A DNA stretch of 64,000 nt from Achromobacter aloeverae (GTDB taxonomy: Bacteria; Pseudomonadota; Gammaproteobacteria; Burkholderiales; Burkholderiaceae_B). The stretch spans positions 558,001 to 622,000 of the forward strand of contig NZ_PYAL01000001.1 in NCBI RefSeq assembly GCF_004121055.1. The letters are read 5' to 3'. A program made the translations under genes and the position numbers. The notes below the pieces were generated by a model. That model was not told where the DNA came from. It worked only from the letters and a program-made list of their open reading frames with translations, and ran no database searches. Below, piece by piece: positions 56,002 to 64,000 of the stretch; position 1 is the stretch's first letter; each line of letters opens with the position of its first letter.

Positions 56002-56975
56002 TTGAGTTCTATCCGGGGATCGGCGACGGTGTAGAGGATGTCGGTGATGATGTTGATCACGACCACGATCACGGAGGCGACGAAGAACACCCCCAGCAGG
56101 ACGCTGTAGTCGCGCTGGATCAGGGCGTCGAAGGCCAGCCGGCCGATGCCGGGCCACGCGAACACGGTCTCGACCAGCAAGGAACCGCCGATCAGGCCGC
56201 CGGCCTGGATCCCCGCGTAGGTGATCACCGGCAGCAAGGCGTTGCGCAGCACGTGGCGCCGCATCACGGTGTTCTCCTTCAAGCCCTTGGCGCGCGCGGT
56301 CTTCACGAAGTCCAGCTGGCTCACTTCCAGGATGGACGCACGGGTCAGGCGGGCATACACCGCCATGTGGAACAGGCCCAGGGTGATGGCCGGCAGGATC
56401 AGGTGCCGGGCCACGTCCAGCGCGTGGGCCAGGCCGGTCAGGTTGGCGCCGACGGTTTCATAGCCGAATGCCGGCAGCCAGTCGAGCCGCACCGAAAAAA
56501 GCAGCACCAGCATCAGGCCCACCCAGAACAGCGGCGTCGCGTAGGCCAGCATGGAGAAAGTGGTGATCAGCGTGTCGCCCCATCGGCCGACGCGCGCCGC
56601 AGCCTGAGCGCCCAGGCTGATGCCGACCGCCAGCGCGAAGGCGAACGCCGTCAGCGTCAGCAGCAGCGTGGCCGGCAGGTGTTCGAGAATCAGGCTGCCC
56701 ACCGGCGCCTGCTGCCGGACCGAATAGCCCAGGTTGAAGGTGGCCACGTCCTTGAGGTACGTGGCCAACTGCACCGACATCGGCTGGTCCAGGCCGAAGT
56801 CATGGCGCAGCTTCGCCAACGATTCCGCGTCCACGGCGCCGGACTGGCCGGCCAGGATGACCGCCGGATCGCCAGGAGCGGCTCGCACCAGGAAAAAGTT
56901 GAACAGCGCGATTACCAGGAGCACCAGCACGCCCTTGAGCAGCCGGCTTCCCAGGAAGGGAGCGAATTTTTTCAT
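55998..56975 (-). CDS. Oligopeptide-type ABC transporter permease (DppB family)
   Basis: A 325-aa permease with six membrane helices. It begins LGSRLLKGVLVLLVIALFNFFLVRAAPGDPA (in part FFLVRAAPGDPA), the standard DppB start, and has the EAA loop DFVKTARAKGLKENTVMRRHVLRNALLPV (in part TARAKGLKENTV). First gene of the permease-permease-ATPase-amidase operon. Its promoter region contains the palindromic operator at 56995-57034 shared with the divergent IclR regulator gene. Confidence 0.93.
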   Translation of the reverse strand: MKKFAPFLGSRLLKGVLVLLVIALFNFFLVRAAPGDPAVILAGQSGAVDAESLAKLRHDFGLDQPMSVQLATYLKDVATFNLGYSVRQQAPVGSLILEHLPATLLLTLTAFAFALAVGISLGAQAAARVGRWGDTLITTFSMLAYATPLFWVGLMLVLLFSVRLDWLPAFGYETVGANLTGLAHALDVARHLILPAITLGLFHMAVYARLTRASILEVSQLDFVKTARAKGLKENTVMRRHVLRNALLPVITYAGIQAGGLIGGSLLVETVFAWPGIGRLAFDALIQRDYSVLLGVFFVASVIVVVINIITDILYTVADPRIELK

Positions 56976-56994
56976 GACACCTTCATGGCTATAT

Positions 56995-57034
56995 AAGTAT
57001 CAATTATTGATACTTAAATATCGATTAATGATAT
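56995..57034. promoter_or_regulatory. Operator pair between dppB-type and iclR-type genes
   Basis: A perfect palindrome with arms AAGTATCAA and TTGATACTT (3-bp centre, 56995-57015) is followed immediately by a degenerate second copy, ATATCgATtaATgATAT (57018-57034). The same core recurs at 58011-58041. The location and form fit a dimeric IclR-family binding site. Confidence 0.7.
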
Positions 57035-57121
57035 GATAGATTCCATCAAAGCCGCGCATCAAGCTGCGGGAGCTGGGGGATTACCCTAGGCTCGCCCCAC
57101 ATCACTCTGGAGTACATGGCG

Positions 57122-57895
57122 ATGGCCACCTCGGAAACCCGCTACAACCAATCCCTGGCCAAGGGGTTTGGCATACTCGAAGCGTTCTCCGGCCACCCCG
57201 GCCCGCTCAGCCTGAACGAACTGATGGAGTTGTCGGGCCTGGACCGCAGCTCCACCCAGCGCATGCTGCACACCCTCGTCGCCCTGGGGTACCTGGAAAG
57301 GGGCAACAACCAGCGCGGCTACGTGCTGGGCAAGAAGATCCTCGACCGCACGTTCGATTTCCTGCGCGGCCATCCCCTGCTGGAACGCGCCACGCCCATC
57401 ATCGAGCAGTTGCAGCAGGAAACCGGCGAGCGGGTGGACCTCAGCCTGTTCGATGACCTGACCCTGGTCTATGCGCTGCGCCGCCAGACCAAGCGCCAGA
57501 CCTTCTTCGCCACCTTGGTAGGCCGCCGCATGCCGACTTTCAGCTCCTCCGGCGGGCGCGCGATGATGTCGCAGCTCAGCGACGAGGAGGTCGACGACAT
57601 CCTGGCGCGCAGCACCCTGAAGCCCTTGACGCCCAAGACCATCATCGATCCGGACGTGATCCGGGCGCGCGTGCGCCAGGCCCGCGAACAGGGCTACGCG
57701 CTGAGCCTGGAGGAAAGCATGGTCGGCGAGATCGTGCTGTCCAGCGCGGTGGTGGACCACGAGGGCAGGCCCATTGCCGCCATCCACATCTCCGGCCTGC
57801 TGGCCGAATGGACGCCGGAGCCTTTCGTACAGCGCTTCAGTTCGCTGGCCGTGGCGGCCGCGCGTTCGCTGAGCGGCCGCCCCAGCCGGGTCTGA
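57122..57895 (+). CDS. IclR family transcriptional regulator
   Basis: A 257-aa IclR regulator: N-terminal winged helix (about 10-75; LSLNELMELSGLDRSSTQRMLHTLVALGYL, in part SGLDRSSTQRML) and C-terminal effector domain (about 85-255). I chose ATG 57122, which has GGAG 9 bases upstream; ATG at 57116, only 3 bases from the box, would add two residues. It is divergent from the permease operon and upstream of the binding-protein gene. The matching palindromes in both promoters strongly suggest it controls the whole uptake-amidase system. Confidence 0.92.
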   Translation: MATSETRYNQSLAKGFGILEAFSGHPGPLSLNELMELSGLDRSSTQRMLHTLVALGYLERGNNQRGYVLGKKILDRTFDFLRGHPLLERATPIIEQLQQETGERVDLSLFDDLTLVYALRRQTKRQTFFATLVGRRMPTFSSSGGRAMMSQLSDEEVDDILARSTLKPLTPKTIIDPDVIRARVRQAREQGYALSLEESMVGEIVLSSAVVDHEGRPIAAIHISGLLAEWTPEPFVQRFSSLAVAAARSLSGRPSRV

Positions 57896-58010
57896 AACCC
57901 CGCTTCTTGCGCCGACTCAACGCGTGCGGGACCTGTCCATCAGGACGGGAAAACCCCGACGCCCCGCGCTTGCGCGACGTCCGGCCATGCTTCACCATAT
58001 TGCTGATGGA

Positions 58011-58041
58011 AACTTAAGTATCAATATTTGATACTTAAGTT
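58011..58041. promoter_or_regulatory. Perfect 31-bp palindromic operator before the binding-protein gene
   Basis: Arms AACTTAAGTATCAA and TTGATACTTAAGTT are perfectly complementary around a 3-bp centre. The inner part is identical to the palindrome at 56995-57015. It lies about 60 bp upstream of the binding-protein start. Confidence 0.75.
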
Positions 58042-58097
58042 CTTTTTCATGATAGGCCGCCCCGACCGGGGCTGGCCGGCCCAGCAAGGAGAAAGCC

Positions 58098-59723
58098 TTG
58101 AAGTACGATCCCGCCCGCCGCGCCCTCATGCAGGCAATGATGGCCGCCACCGTTACCGCCGGCCTGCCCGCGTTCGCCTATGCCGCCGAGGCCGCCAGCA
58201 CCGACGCCGGGGCGCCCCAATACGGCGGCGTGCTGACGGGCATCATCAATCCGGAACCGCCCAACCTGAACATCGCGATCCAGCAGGTGGCCAACTCCCA
58301 AATGGTGGGCGGCAAGATCTTCGAAAGCCTGCTCACCTATTCCTTCGATCTGAAGCCCTTGCCCAGCCTGGCGCAATCCTGGGACGTGTCCGACGACCAG
58401 CTGGCCTACACCTTCCACCTGCGGCCCAATGCGCAGTGGCATGACGGCAAGCCGTTCACGTCGGACGACGTGATCTTCTCGTACAAGAAAGTGCTGGCGA
58501 ACACGCCGCGCACCCGCACCCTGATGGGATATGTGAAGGACATCACCGCGCCCGACGCCCACACGGTGGTCTTCACGCTGAAGGAGCGCTATTCCGCCTT
58601 CCTCTATGCCTTCGATATCGGCGGCGGCGTGATCCTGCCCAAGCACCTGTACGACGTCGATACCCCCATCGCCCAGAACCCCAACAACAACGCGCCCATC
58701 GGCACCGGCCCGTTCAAGTTCAAGCGCTGGGAGCGCGGGTCCTTCATCGAGCTGGTCAGGAACGAGCACTACTGGAAGACCGGCCGTCCCTACCTGGACG
58801 GCATCATCTACCGCGTGATTCCCGACTCGGCGTCGCGCCGCCTGGCCCTGGAACAACGCACGGTGCAGCAGGCCTGGCTGCAGGACATCGAGCCTTTCGA
58901 CATCCCGCGCGTCAGCAAGCTGCCGCACCTGAACGCCGTGCAAAAGGGCTACGAGTACTGGTCCACGCTGCACTGGATCGAGCTGAACGGCTCGCGCAAG
59001 CCGATGGACGACAAGCGCTTCCGCCAGGCGGTGATGTACGCCATCGACCGCGACTTCATCGCCAAGCGCATCATGTTCGGCCTGGGCACCGTGGCCACGG
59101 GCCCCATCCACCACAACACCCGCTTCTACGACGGCAACGTCAAGAAGTATCCCTTCGATCCCAAGAAGGCCATCGCGTTGCTCGATGAAATGGGCCTGAA
59201 ACCGGACGCCAACGGCGTGCGCGTGAAGCTGGGCTTCATCCCCATCCCCTACGGCGAGATGATGCGGCGCGTCGCCGAGTACATCAAGCAGTGCCTGGGC
59301 AAGGTCGGCATCGCCATCGAGATCGAGAACGTCGACGTGGGCGGCTGGACCACGCGCATGGGTAACTGGGACTTCGACATGGCCTACAACGGCGTGTTCC
59401 AGTATGGCGATCCGGCCATAGGCGTGTCGCGCACCTACGTCAGTTCCAATATCAAGAAGGGACTGCCGTTCACGAACACCTCGCAGTATCGCAATCCCAA
59501 GGTGGACGAACTGTTCGACCAGGCGGCGACGGCGACCACGGACGCCGAGCGCCAGAAGCTGTATACGGAAGTGCAGCGGATCCTGGTCGAGGACGTGCCG
59601 GTGGCGTGGATCGACGACACGAACTACATCACCTTCCTGGACAAGCGCGTGCACAACGCGATCACTACCGGCCTGGGCGCGATCGACTCCTACGCCGATG
59701 CCTGGATGGAACCGGCGAAATAA
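58098..59723 (+). CDS. Oligopeptide-type ABC substrate-binding protein
   Basis: A 541-aa periplasmic protein of the SBP_bac_5 (DppA/OppA) family. A signal peptide (about 1-32, cleavage after AYAAEA) precedes YGGVLTGIINPEPPNLNIAI (in part GGVLTGIINPEPPNLN); later are the family motifs SDDVIFSYKKV, PIGTGPFKFKRW and KRFRQAVMYAIDR. The start codon is TTG, with AAGGAG 6 bases upstream. It is separated from the permease operon by the divergent IclR gene but shares the operator, so it is the likely binding protein of that transporter. The ligand is presumably an amide-containing compound handled by the amidase. Confidence 0.93.
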   Translation: MKYDPARRALMQAMMAATVTAGLPAFAYAAEAASTDAGAPQYGGVLTGIINPEPPNLNIAIQQVANSQMVGGKIFESLLTYSFDLKPLPSLAQSWDVSDDQLAYTFHLRPNAQWHDGKPFTSDDVIFSYKKVLANTPRTRTLMGYVKDITAPDAHTVVFTLKERYSAFLYAFDIGGGVILPKHLYDVDTPIAQNPNNNAPIGTGPFKFKRWERGSFIELVRNEHYWKTGRPYLDGIIYRVIPDSASRRLALEQRTVQQAWLQDIEPFDIPRVSKLPHLNAVQKGYEYWSTLHWIELNGSRKPMDDKRFRQAVMYAIDRDFIAKRIMFGLGTVATGPIHHNTRFYDGNVKKYPFDPKKAIALLDEMGLKPDANGVRVKLGFIPIPYGEMMRRVAEYIKQCLGKVGIAIEIENVDVGGWTTRMGNWDFDMAYNGVFQYGDPAIGVSRTYVSSNIKKGLPFTNTSQYRNPKVDELFDQAATATTDAERQKLYTEVQRILVEDVPVAWIDDTNYITFLDKRVHNAITTGLGAIDSYADAWMEPAK

Positions 59724-60024
59724 GCGCCGGCGCCGCGCGGCGGACGCCGTTCGCCGCGCCGGGCGTCCCGCCCGGAACGGGCCTGAAAAAGCAGGTCTTA
59801 TTGTTGCAGGGTGTTTGCATTGCAATGACAGGACGATGGCGACGCGCCGGCACTCCTCTTGCGTGCCGGTTTGGTCGCACGGCCGTGGTGGGCATCTGCT
59901 ATGGTTGCGGGGAAGCGCCAGCCTGGGTTTTTCCGCGATGTCCTTTCATCGCTTTCCCATCGCGCTTTTTCCACCGCGCTTTACCCACCGCGCTTTTCCC
60001 ACCGCATTACGCAAGAGGTGCCCC
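59724..60024. other. Intergenic region with tandem repeats
   Basis: About 300 bp between the binding-protein gene and the small acidic protein gene. It holds the 14-bp repeats listed next; otherwise no gene, tRNA or clear terminator is visible. Confidence 0.4.
59959..60000 (+). repeat. Three tandem 14-bp units upstream of the acidic protein gene
   Basis: Units atcgcgctttttcc, accgcgctttaccc and accgcgcttttccc follow one another directly, with partial copies on both sides (from 59948 and to about 60008). They end 16-25 bp before the start codon at 60025, so they lie in the leader or promoter region. Confidence 0.7.
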
Positions 60025-60336
60025 ATGCAACGCGATTTTGATCTGGTAGTAACCATCCTCGGCTCGTTCCGCGACGCCGACGCGGCAACGCTCACCGGCC
60101 AGGAGGTCACCCAGGCCGTCCAGGAACTGGCCGAAGGCGACCTGCCGGCGGCGGTGGTCGAACATCACCTGGAAATCCTGGCCGACGCGGGCCTGGCCAA
60201 GAAGCTGACCGAAGGCACCACCGGCCAGGATGCCGTCTGGCGCATCACCTGGAAGGGCTACGACGCCCTGGAACAGGACGAGGAAGACGAAGAGGAAGAA
60301 GAGGACGAGGACGATCTCGACTACGACGAGGAATAA
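60025..60336 (+). CDS. Small DUF2513-like protein with acidic C-terminal tail
   Basis: A 103-aa protein. Residues about 1-75 have the pattern of DUF2513 winged-helix-like proteins: MQRDFDLVVTIL at the start, VVEHHLEILADAGLAKKL in the recognition-helix region, and VWRITWKGYDALE at the end. The last 25 residues are almost entirely Asp and Glu. An AGAGGTG box precedes the ATG. DUF2513 proteins often occur in phages or accessory regions, but no phage genes are nearby. The function is unknown; the acidic tail could mimic DNA or engage a basic partner. Confidence 0.65.
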   Translation: MQRDFDLVVTILGSFRDADAATLTGQEVTQAVQELAEGDLPAAVVEHHLEILADAGLAKKLTEGTTGQDAVWRITWKGYDALEQDEEDEEEEEDEDDLDYDEE

Positions 60337-60480
60337 GCCGCGGCGGGCGCCTGTCCCGCGCGACGGTTCTCCCGTATCCTCGGCCGGCCATGCATGGGCC
60401 GGCTTTTTCATGGGCGGGCCTTTTTCCTTGTTGAGACATCCACGCCACGGTGCGTCGGCGGCGGTCTTGCCGCCAGCGGC

Positions 60481-61542
60481 TTACTTCTTCGCGTCGGGCT
60501 TCAGGATGTCATGCCACTTCCGCGTCTGGTCGGCGATGAAGGTCTTGAAGTCCGCCGGGCTGTTGCCGCCGGCATCCGCGCCTATGGTTTCCAGCACCTT
60601 CTTCATCTGCGGATCCTGAAGGATCTCCTTGACATCCTGGTACAGCGTCTTCTGCACGTCGGTGGGCGTGCCGGCCGGGACCATCAGGCCGTACCACGTG
60701 GCGAAGGTATAGCCCGGAAGGCCGGACTCGTCGATGGCGGGTATGCCCGGGAAAAAGCTGCTGGGCTTCTCGCTGCTCACGCCCAGCGCCCGCACCGTAC
60801 CGGCACGGATCTGCGCGATGGCGGATCCGCTGGTTTCCACCGCCATCTGGATCTGGCCCGAGATCAGGTCGGCCATCATCGGCGCGCCGCCCTTGTAGGG
60901 TACGTGCGAGATATCGATCTTGGCCATGGAACGGAATAGTTCGCCCGCCAGGTGCTCGGTGCTGCCGATGCCGGCCGAACCGTAGTTGAGCTTGCCCGGG
61001 TTCTGCTTCGCGTACTCGATCAACTCGGGCACGGTCTTCACCGGCAGCTTGTTGTTCACGATCAGCAGGTTGGGCGAGGACGCCACGATGGTGATCGGCG
61101 CGAAGTCCTTCTGGAAATCGTAGGTCAGCTTGTCGTAGGTCGACGGCGCGATGGTGTGCGCGATGGTCGCCAGGAACAAGGTATAGCCGTCCGGCTGCGA
61201 ACGCGCGACATACGCGGCCCCTATGGTGCCGCCCGCGCCGGCGCGGTTGTCCACGATGACCGGCTGCTTGAGCTTTTCGCTGAGCAGTTGCGCCAGCGGA
61301 CGGCCCACCATGTCCGTGGTGCCGCCGGGCGGGAAAGGAATGACCAGGGTAATGGGCTTGTCGGGCCAGGCGGCCTGGGCGCCCGCCGCGGCGGCGCAAA
61401 GCAGGCCGCCGGCCAGCAGCTTCGCCAGGGGCGAAATGCCGGGGATTTTTATGCGCCGACGGGCCGTCCCAAGGCGGGAAGCATTTTCCTGGGAAGCGGC
61501 AAGCGGCATCGCCGCGTGATGTGTGGGCATTTGTGTGGGCAT
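60481..61542 (-). CDS. Bug family (TctC-type) periplasmic binding protein
   Basis: A 353-aa tripartite tricarboxylate-type receptor with an unusually long N-terminal extension (about 45 residues) before the hydrophobic signal segment LAKLLAGGLLCAAAAGAQA. Mature-part motifs are WPDKPITLVIPFPPGGTTDMVGR (in part IPFPPGGTTDMV), VIVDNRAGAGGTIGA and GYTLFLAT. I chose the ATG at 61542 because of its GAGGAG box 8 bp upstream; a longer frame to 61680 has none. It is an orphan receptor. The neighbouring pckG is on the same strand upstream but is separated by a terminator. Confidence 0.92.
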   Translation of the reverse strand: MPTQMPTHHAAMPLAASQENASRLGTARRRIKIPGISPLAKLLAGGLLCAAAAGAQAAWPDKPITLVIPFPPGGTTDMVGRPLAQLLSEKLKQPVIVDNRAGAGGTIGAAYVARSQPDGYTLFLATIAHTIAPSTYDKLTYDFQKDFAPITIVASSPNLLIVNNKLPVKTVPELIEYAKQNPGKLNYGSAGIGSTEHLAGELFRSMAKIDISHVPYKGGAPMMADLISGQIQMAVETSGSAIAQIRAGTVRALGVSSEKPSSFFPGIPAIDESGLPGYTFATWYGLMVPAGTPTDVQKTLYQDVKEILQDPQMKKVLETIGADAGGNSPADFKTFIADQTRKWHDILKPDAKK

Positions 61543-61692
61543 TTCTTGACTCCTCTGCGGGGTACGCGATTGTCCGATCGTTATTGGAATTTCCGATGGC
61601 TGTGCCGCCATTTGGGAAATCATGTAGGGCGCGAACCTGCCGGCGGATTGTATACCTTGGTGTGCGATCCCGGGATGCAAGTGCAGGCGCCG

Positions 61693-61724
61693 AAAACGAC
61701 ACGGGCCGCATGCGCGGCCCGTGT
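61693..61724 (-). terminator. Intrinsic terminator of pckG
   Basis: A perfect 11-bp stem (acacgggccgc / gcggcccgtgt) with a 4-nt loop; on the minus strand it is followed by CGTTTTC. It lies 50 bp after the pckG stop. Confidence 0.8.
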
Positions 61725-61773
61725 TGCTTGCGTCGGCCGCGGCGCTGGCGCCGCGGCGGGATCACCCGTCAGC

Positions 61774-63630
61774 TCACGCCGACAGTCTCTCCTCGATCGC
61801 CTTCTTCGTGCGCGGCAGGGCCGCGGGCAGGCCTTGCTTCAGTTGCTCGAAGAGGTCGGCATGCAGCTCCAGCTCTTTCTGCCAGGCCTGTTTTTCCACC
61901 GAGCTGACCAGGTCGAACTTCTCGCGGCTGAAATCCAGGCCCTGCCAATCCAGGTCCTCATAGCGCGGCGAGACGCCGAACACGTGCTCCTGGCCCTGCG
62001 CCTTGCCCTCGATCCGTCCCAGCATCCACTTCAGCACGCGCATGTTTTCGCCGAAGCCCGGCCACACGAACTTGCCGTCCGGACCCTTGCGGAACCAGTT
62101 CACGCAGTAGAAGCGCGGCAGCGTGGCGCCCTTCTGCGCCAGCTTCTCGCCCAGCGCCAGCCAATGCTGGAAGTAGTCGCTCATGTTGTAGCCGCAGAAC
62201 GGCAACATGGCGAAAGGATCGCGGCGCACCACGCCCTGCTGGCCAGCGGCGGCGGCGGTGGTCTCGGAGCCCATGGTGGCGGCCATGTAGACGCCTTCTT
62301 CCCAGTTGCGCGCCTCGGTCACCAGCGGCACGGTGGTGGAACGGCGTCCACCGAAGATGAAGGCATCGATGACCACGCCTTCCGGGTTTTCCCATTCGCT
62401 GTCGATGGAGGGGCACTGCGATGCCGGCGCGGTGAAGCGCGCGTTCGGGTGCGCGGCCTTGCGGCCCGTTTCCTTGGCGATCTCCGGGGTCCAGTCCTGG
62501 CCCTGCCAGTCGATCAGGTGCGCGGGAACCTGCTCGGTCATGCCTTCCCACCACACGTCGCCGTCATCGGTCAACGCGACGTTGGTGAAGATGCAGTTGG
62601 CGTGCAGGGTGGCCATGGCATTGGGGTTGGTCTTCTCCCCCGTGCCCGGCGCCACGCCGAAATAGCCGGCTTCCGGATTGATGGCGTGCAGGCGGCCGTC
62701 GGCACCCGGCTTGATCCAGGCGATATCGTCGCCGATGGTGGTGACCTTCCAGCCGTTCAGGCCTTGCGGCGGGATCAGCATGGCGAAGTTGGTCTTGCCG
62801 CAGGCCGACGGGAACGCCGCCGCGACATGATGCTTGCGCCCTTCGGGCGTGGTCACGCCAAGGATCAGCATGTGCTCGGCCAGCCAGCCTTCGTCGCGGC
62901 CCATGGTCGACGCGATGCGCAGCGCGAAGCACTTCTTGCCCAGCAGCGCGTTGCCGCCGTAGCCCGAGCCGTAGCTCCAGATCTCGCGCGTGGCGGGGTA
63001 ATGAACGATGTACTTGGTGGGGTTGCACGGCCAGGCCACGTCAGCCTCGCCGGCGGCCAGGGGCTTGCCGACCGTGTGCACGCACGGCACGAATTCGCCG
63101 TCGGTGCCCAGCACGTCGTAGACCTTCTTGCCCATGCGCGTCATGATGCGCATGCTGACCACCACGTAGGGACTGTCGGTCAGCTCGACGCCGATATGGG
63201 CGATGGACGAACCCAGCGGACCCATCGAGAACGGCACGACGTACAGCGTGCGGCCGCGCATGCAGCCGTCGAACAGGCCGTTCAGCGTCTTGCGCATTTC
63301 CGCGGGCGCTGCCCAGTTGTTGGTGGGACCGGCGTCCTCGGCCTTGTCGGTGCAGATGAAGGTGCGGTCCTCGACACGCGCCACATCGCCCGGATCGGAC
63401 AGGGCCAGGTAGGAATTGGGACGCTTCTGTTCGTTCAGCTTGCGCAGCGTGCCCGCCTGGACCATCTGCGCACACAAGCGGTCGTTCTCTTCCTGGGAAC
63501 CATCGCACCACACTACGCTGTCCGGCTTGGCGAGCGCCACGAACTCCGCCACCCAATCGACCAGGCGCCGGTGCTGTACGAAAGTCGGCACGTTGAGCGC
63601 GGCCTGCGGGCCATCAAAGGGTCGGTTCAT
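61774..63630 (-). CDS. pckG: Phosphoenolpyruvate carboxykinase (GTP)
   Basis: A 618-aa GTP-dependent PEP carboxykinase, of the length usual for the family. It contains the P-loop with the hyper-reactive Cys ([14 protein letters not shown]), the Mn-binding region ([11 protein letters not shown] further on), [12 protein letters not shown] and [11 protein letters not shown]. It converts oxaloacetate and GTP to PEP and CO2, the first step of gluconeogenesis from organic acids, fitting a carboxylate-using organism. The ATG at 63630 has GGAG 9 bp upstream; alternative starts at 63639 and a TTG at 63645 are too close to that box. It is followed by an intrinsic terminator. Confidence 0.96.
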   Translation of the reverse strand: MNRPFDGPQAALNVPTFVQHRRLVDWVAEFVALAKPDSVVWCDGSQEENDRLCAQMVQAGTLRKLNEQKRPNSYLALSDPGDVARVEDRTFICTDKAEDAGPTNNWAAPAEMRKTLNGLFDGCMRGRTLYVVPFSMGPLGSSIAHIGVELTDSPYVVVSMRIMTRMGKKVYDVLGTDGEFVPCVHTVGKPLAAGEADVAWPCNPTKYIVHYPATREIWSYGSGYGGNALLGKKCFALRIASTMGRDEGWLAEHMLILGVTTPEGRKHHVAAAFPSACGKTNFAMLIPPQGLNGWKVTTIGDDIAWIKPGADGRLHAINPEAGYFGVAPGTGEKTNPNAMATLHANCIFTNVALTDDGDVWWEGMTEQVPAHLIDWQGQDWTPEIAKETGRKAAHPNARFTAPASQCPSIDSEWENPEGVVIDAFIFGGRRSTTVPLVTEARNWEEGVYMAATMGSETTAAAAGQQGVVRRDPFAMLPFCGYNMSDYFQHWLALGEKLAQKGATLPRFYCVNWFRKGPDGKFVWPGFGENMRVLKWMLGRIEGKAQGQEHVFGVSPRYEDLDWQGLDFSREKFDLVSSVEKQAWQKELELHADLFEQLKQGLPAALPRTKKAIEERLSA

Positions 63631-64000
63631 AGGTCTCATCTCCAAAGTGATTTATATGAGGCTGAATAAGGGACAGGCTCTGGCCTGAAATGAAAAATTG
63701 GGACCACAGCGGGGCCATCCGGGGCCGGCTCGACATTTCGCCATGTGGGTTAGACAGCCATCATACCCGGCTGGCGCGCCCGGCCGTCAACCCATCCTCA
63801 TGGGGGAAACAGGGGAAACCCTAGCGCGCGAGGCGGGTATCGGCGGGTTGCCGGCGCGGCGTGCCCCGCGACGATAGCCGCGATCGGCCGGCATCTGGTG
63901 TCAATTTTGGGCAACTCGTCACGAAATTGTCATTTGACCCGGCTATTGGTGTCGCCGTTGACTGCCACGCCGTTGGCCGCCCTTCCCCCGACGAATTTTT
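63631..64000. promoter_or_regulatory. Region upstream of pckG
   Basis: 370 bp to the window end with no credible gene. Two direct GGGGAAAC copies lie near 63803-63820. The stretch 63895-63960 is AT-richer (ttttgggcaactcgtcacga) and may contain a promoter for pckG or for a gene beyond the window. Confidence 0.35.

Overview
The window looks like a chromosomal segment of an environmental or opportunistic Bordetella-like member of the Alcaligenaceae (Burkholderiales). This is inferred from the high GC content, several Bug/TctC-type periplasmic binding proteins, GTP-dependent PEP carboxykinase, and a complete LapD/LapG-controlled giant-adhesin locus arranged as in Bordetella (BrtA system). No species can be fixed from sequence reading alone.

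Layout. 1-3.9 kb: 3' end of a succinate-semialdehyde dehydrogenase gene, an AraC regulator, a TauE-type exporter, a small coiled-coil membrane-anchored protein and exonuclease III. 3.9-8.9 kb: a 1678-aa autotransporter built of beta-strand repeats. 9.2-17.2 kb: an amide-catabolism module (GntR regulator, amidase, polysaccharide-deacetylase-family hydrolase) divergent from a branched-chain-type ABC transporter whose second permease and both ATPases are fused in one 848-aa protein. 17.3-36.8 kb: the Lap locus on the minus strand, read in the order lapE, a 72-aa protein, lapB, lapC, a LuxR-type regulator, the 3460-aa adhesin, lapG, lapD. It encodes a type I secreted adhesin, its exporter, and the c-di-GMP-responsive release switch.

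37.5-41.8 kb: tRNA-Ala(CGC) followed by an accessory-looking block with an orphan VapB-like antitoxin and broken vapC, a Bug binding protein, a possible MFS remnant, and chrB-chrA chromate resistance. 41.9-46.5 kb: a Tat-exported phospholipase C with a small lipoprotein, a LysR regulator, and an unknown 240-aa protein.

46.9-52.1 kb is the most unusual part. It is a tightly packed six-gene operon: acyl carrier protein, FabZ-like dehydratase, ketosynthase, Cys-less ketosynthase-like protein, a membrane-GNAT fusion resembling FeeM/autoinducer-synthase-type N-acyltransferases, and an RpfF-like (DSF synthase) crotonase with both catalytic glutamates. I read it as a dedicated acyl-ACP pathway for a fatty-acyl signal or N-acyl metabolite.

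52.1-59.7 kb: a second amidase plus an oligopeptide-type ABC transporter (fused double ATPase, two permeases, divergent IclR regulator, separate binding protein). A shared palindromic operator lies upstream of both the regulator/transporter divergon and the binding-protein gene. 60-63.6 kb: a small acidic DUF2513-like protein, another Bug binding protein, and pckG.
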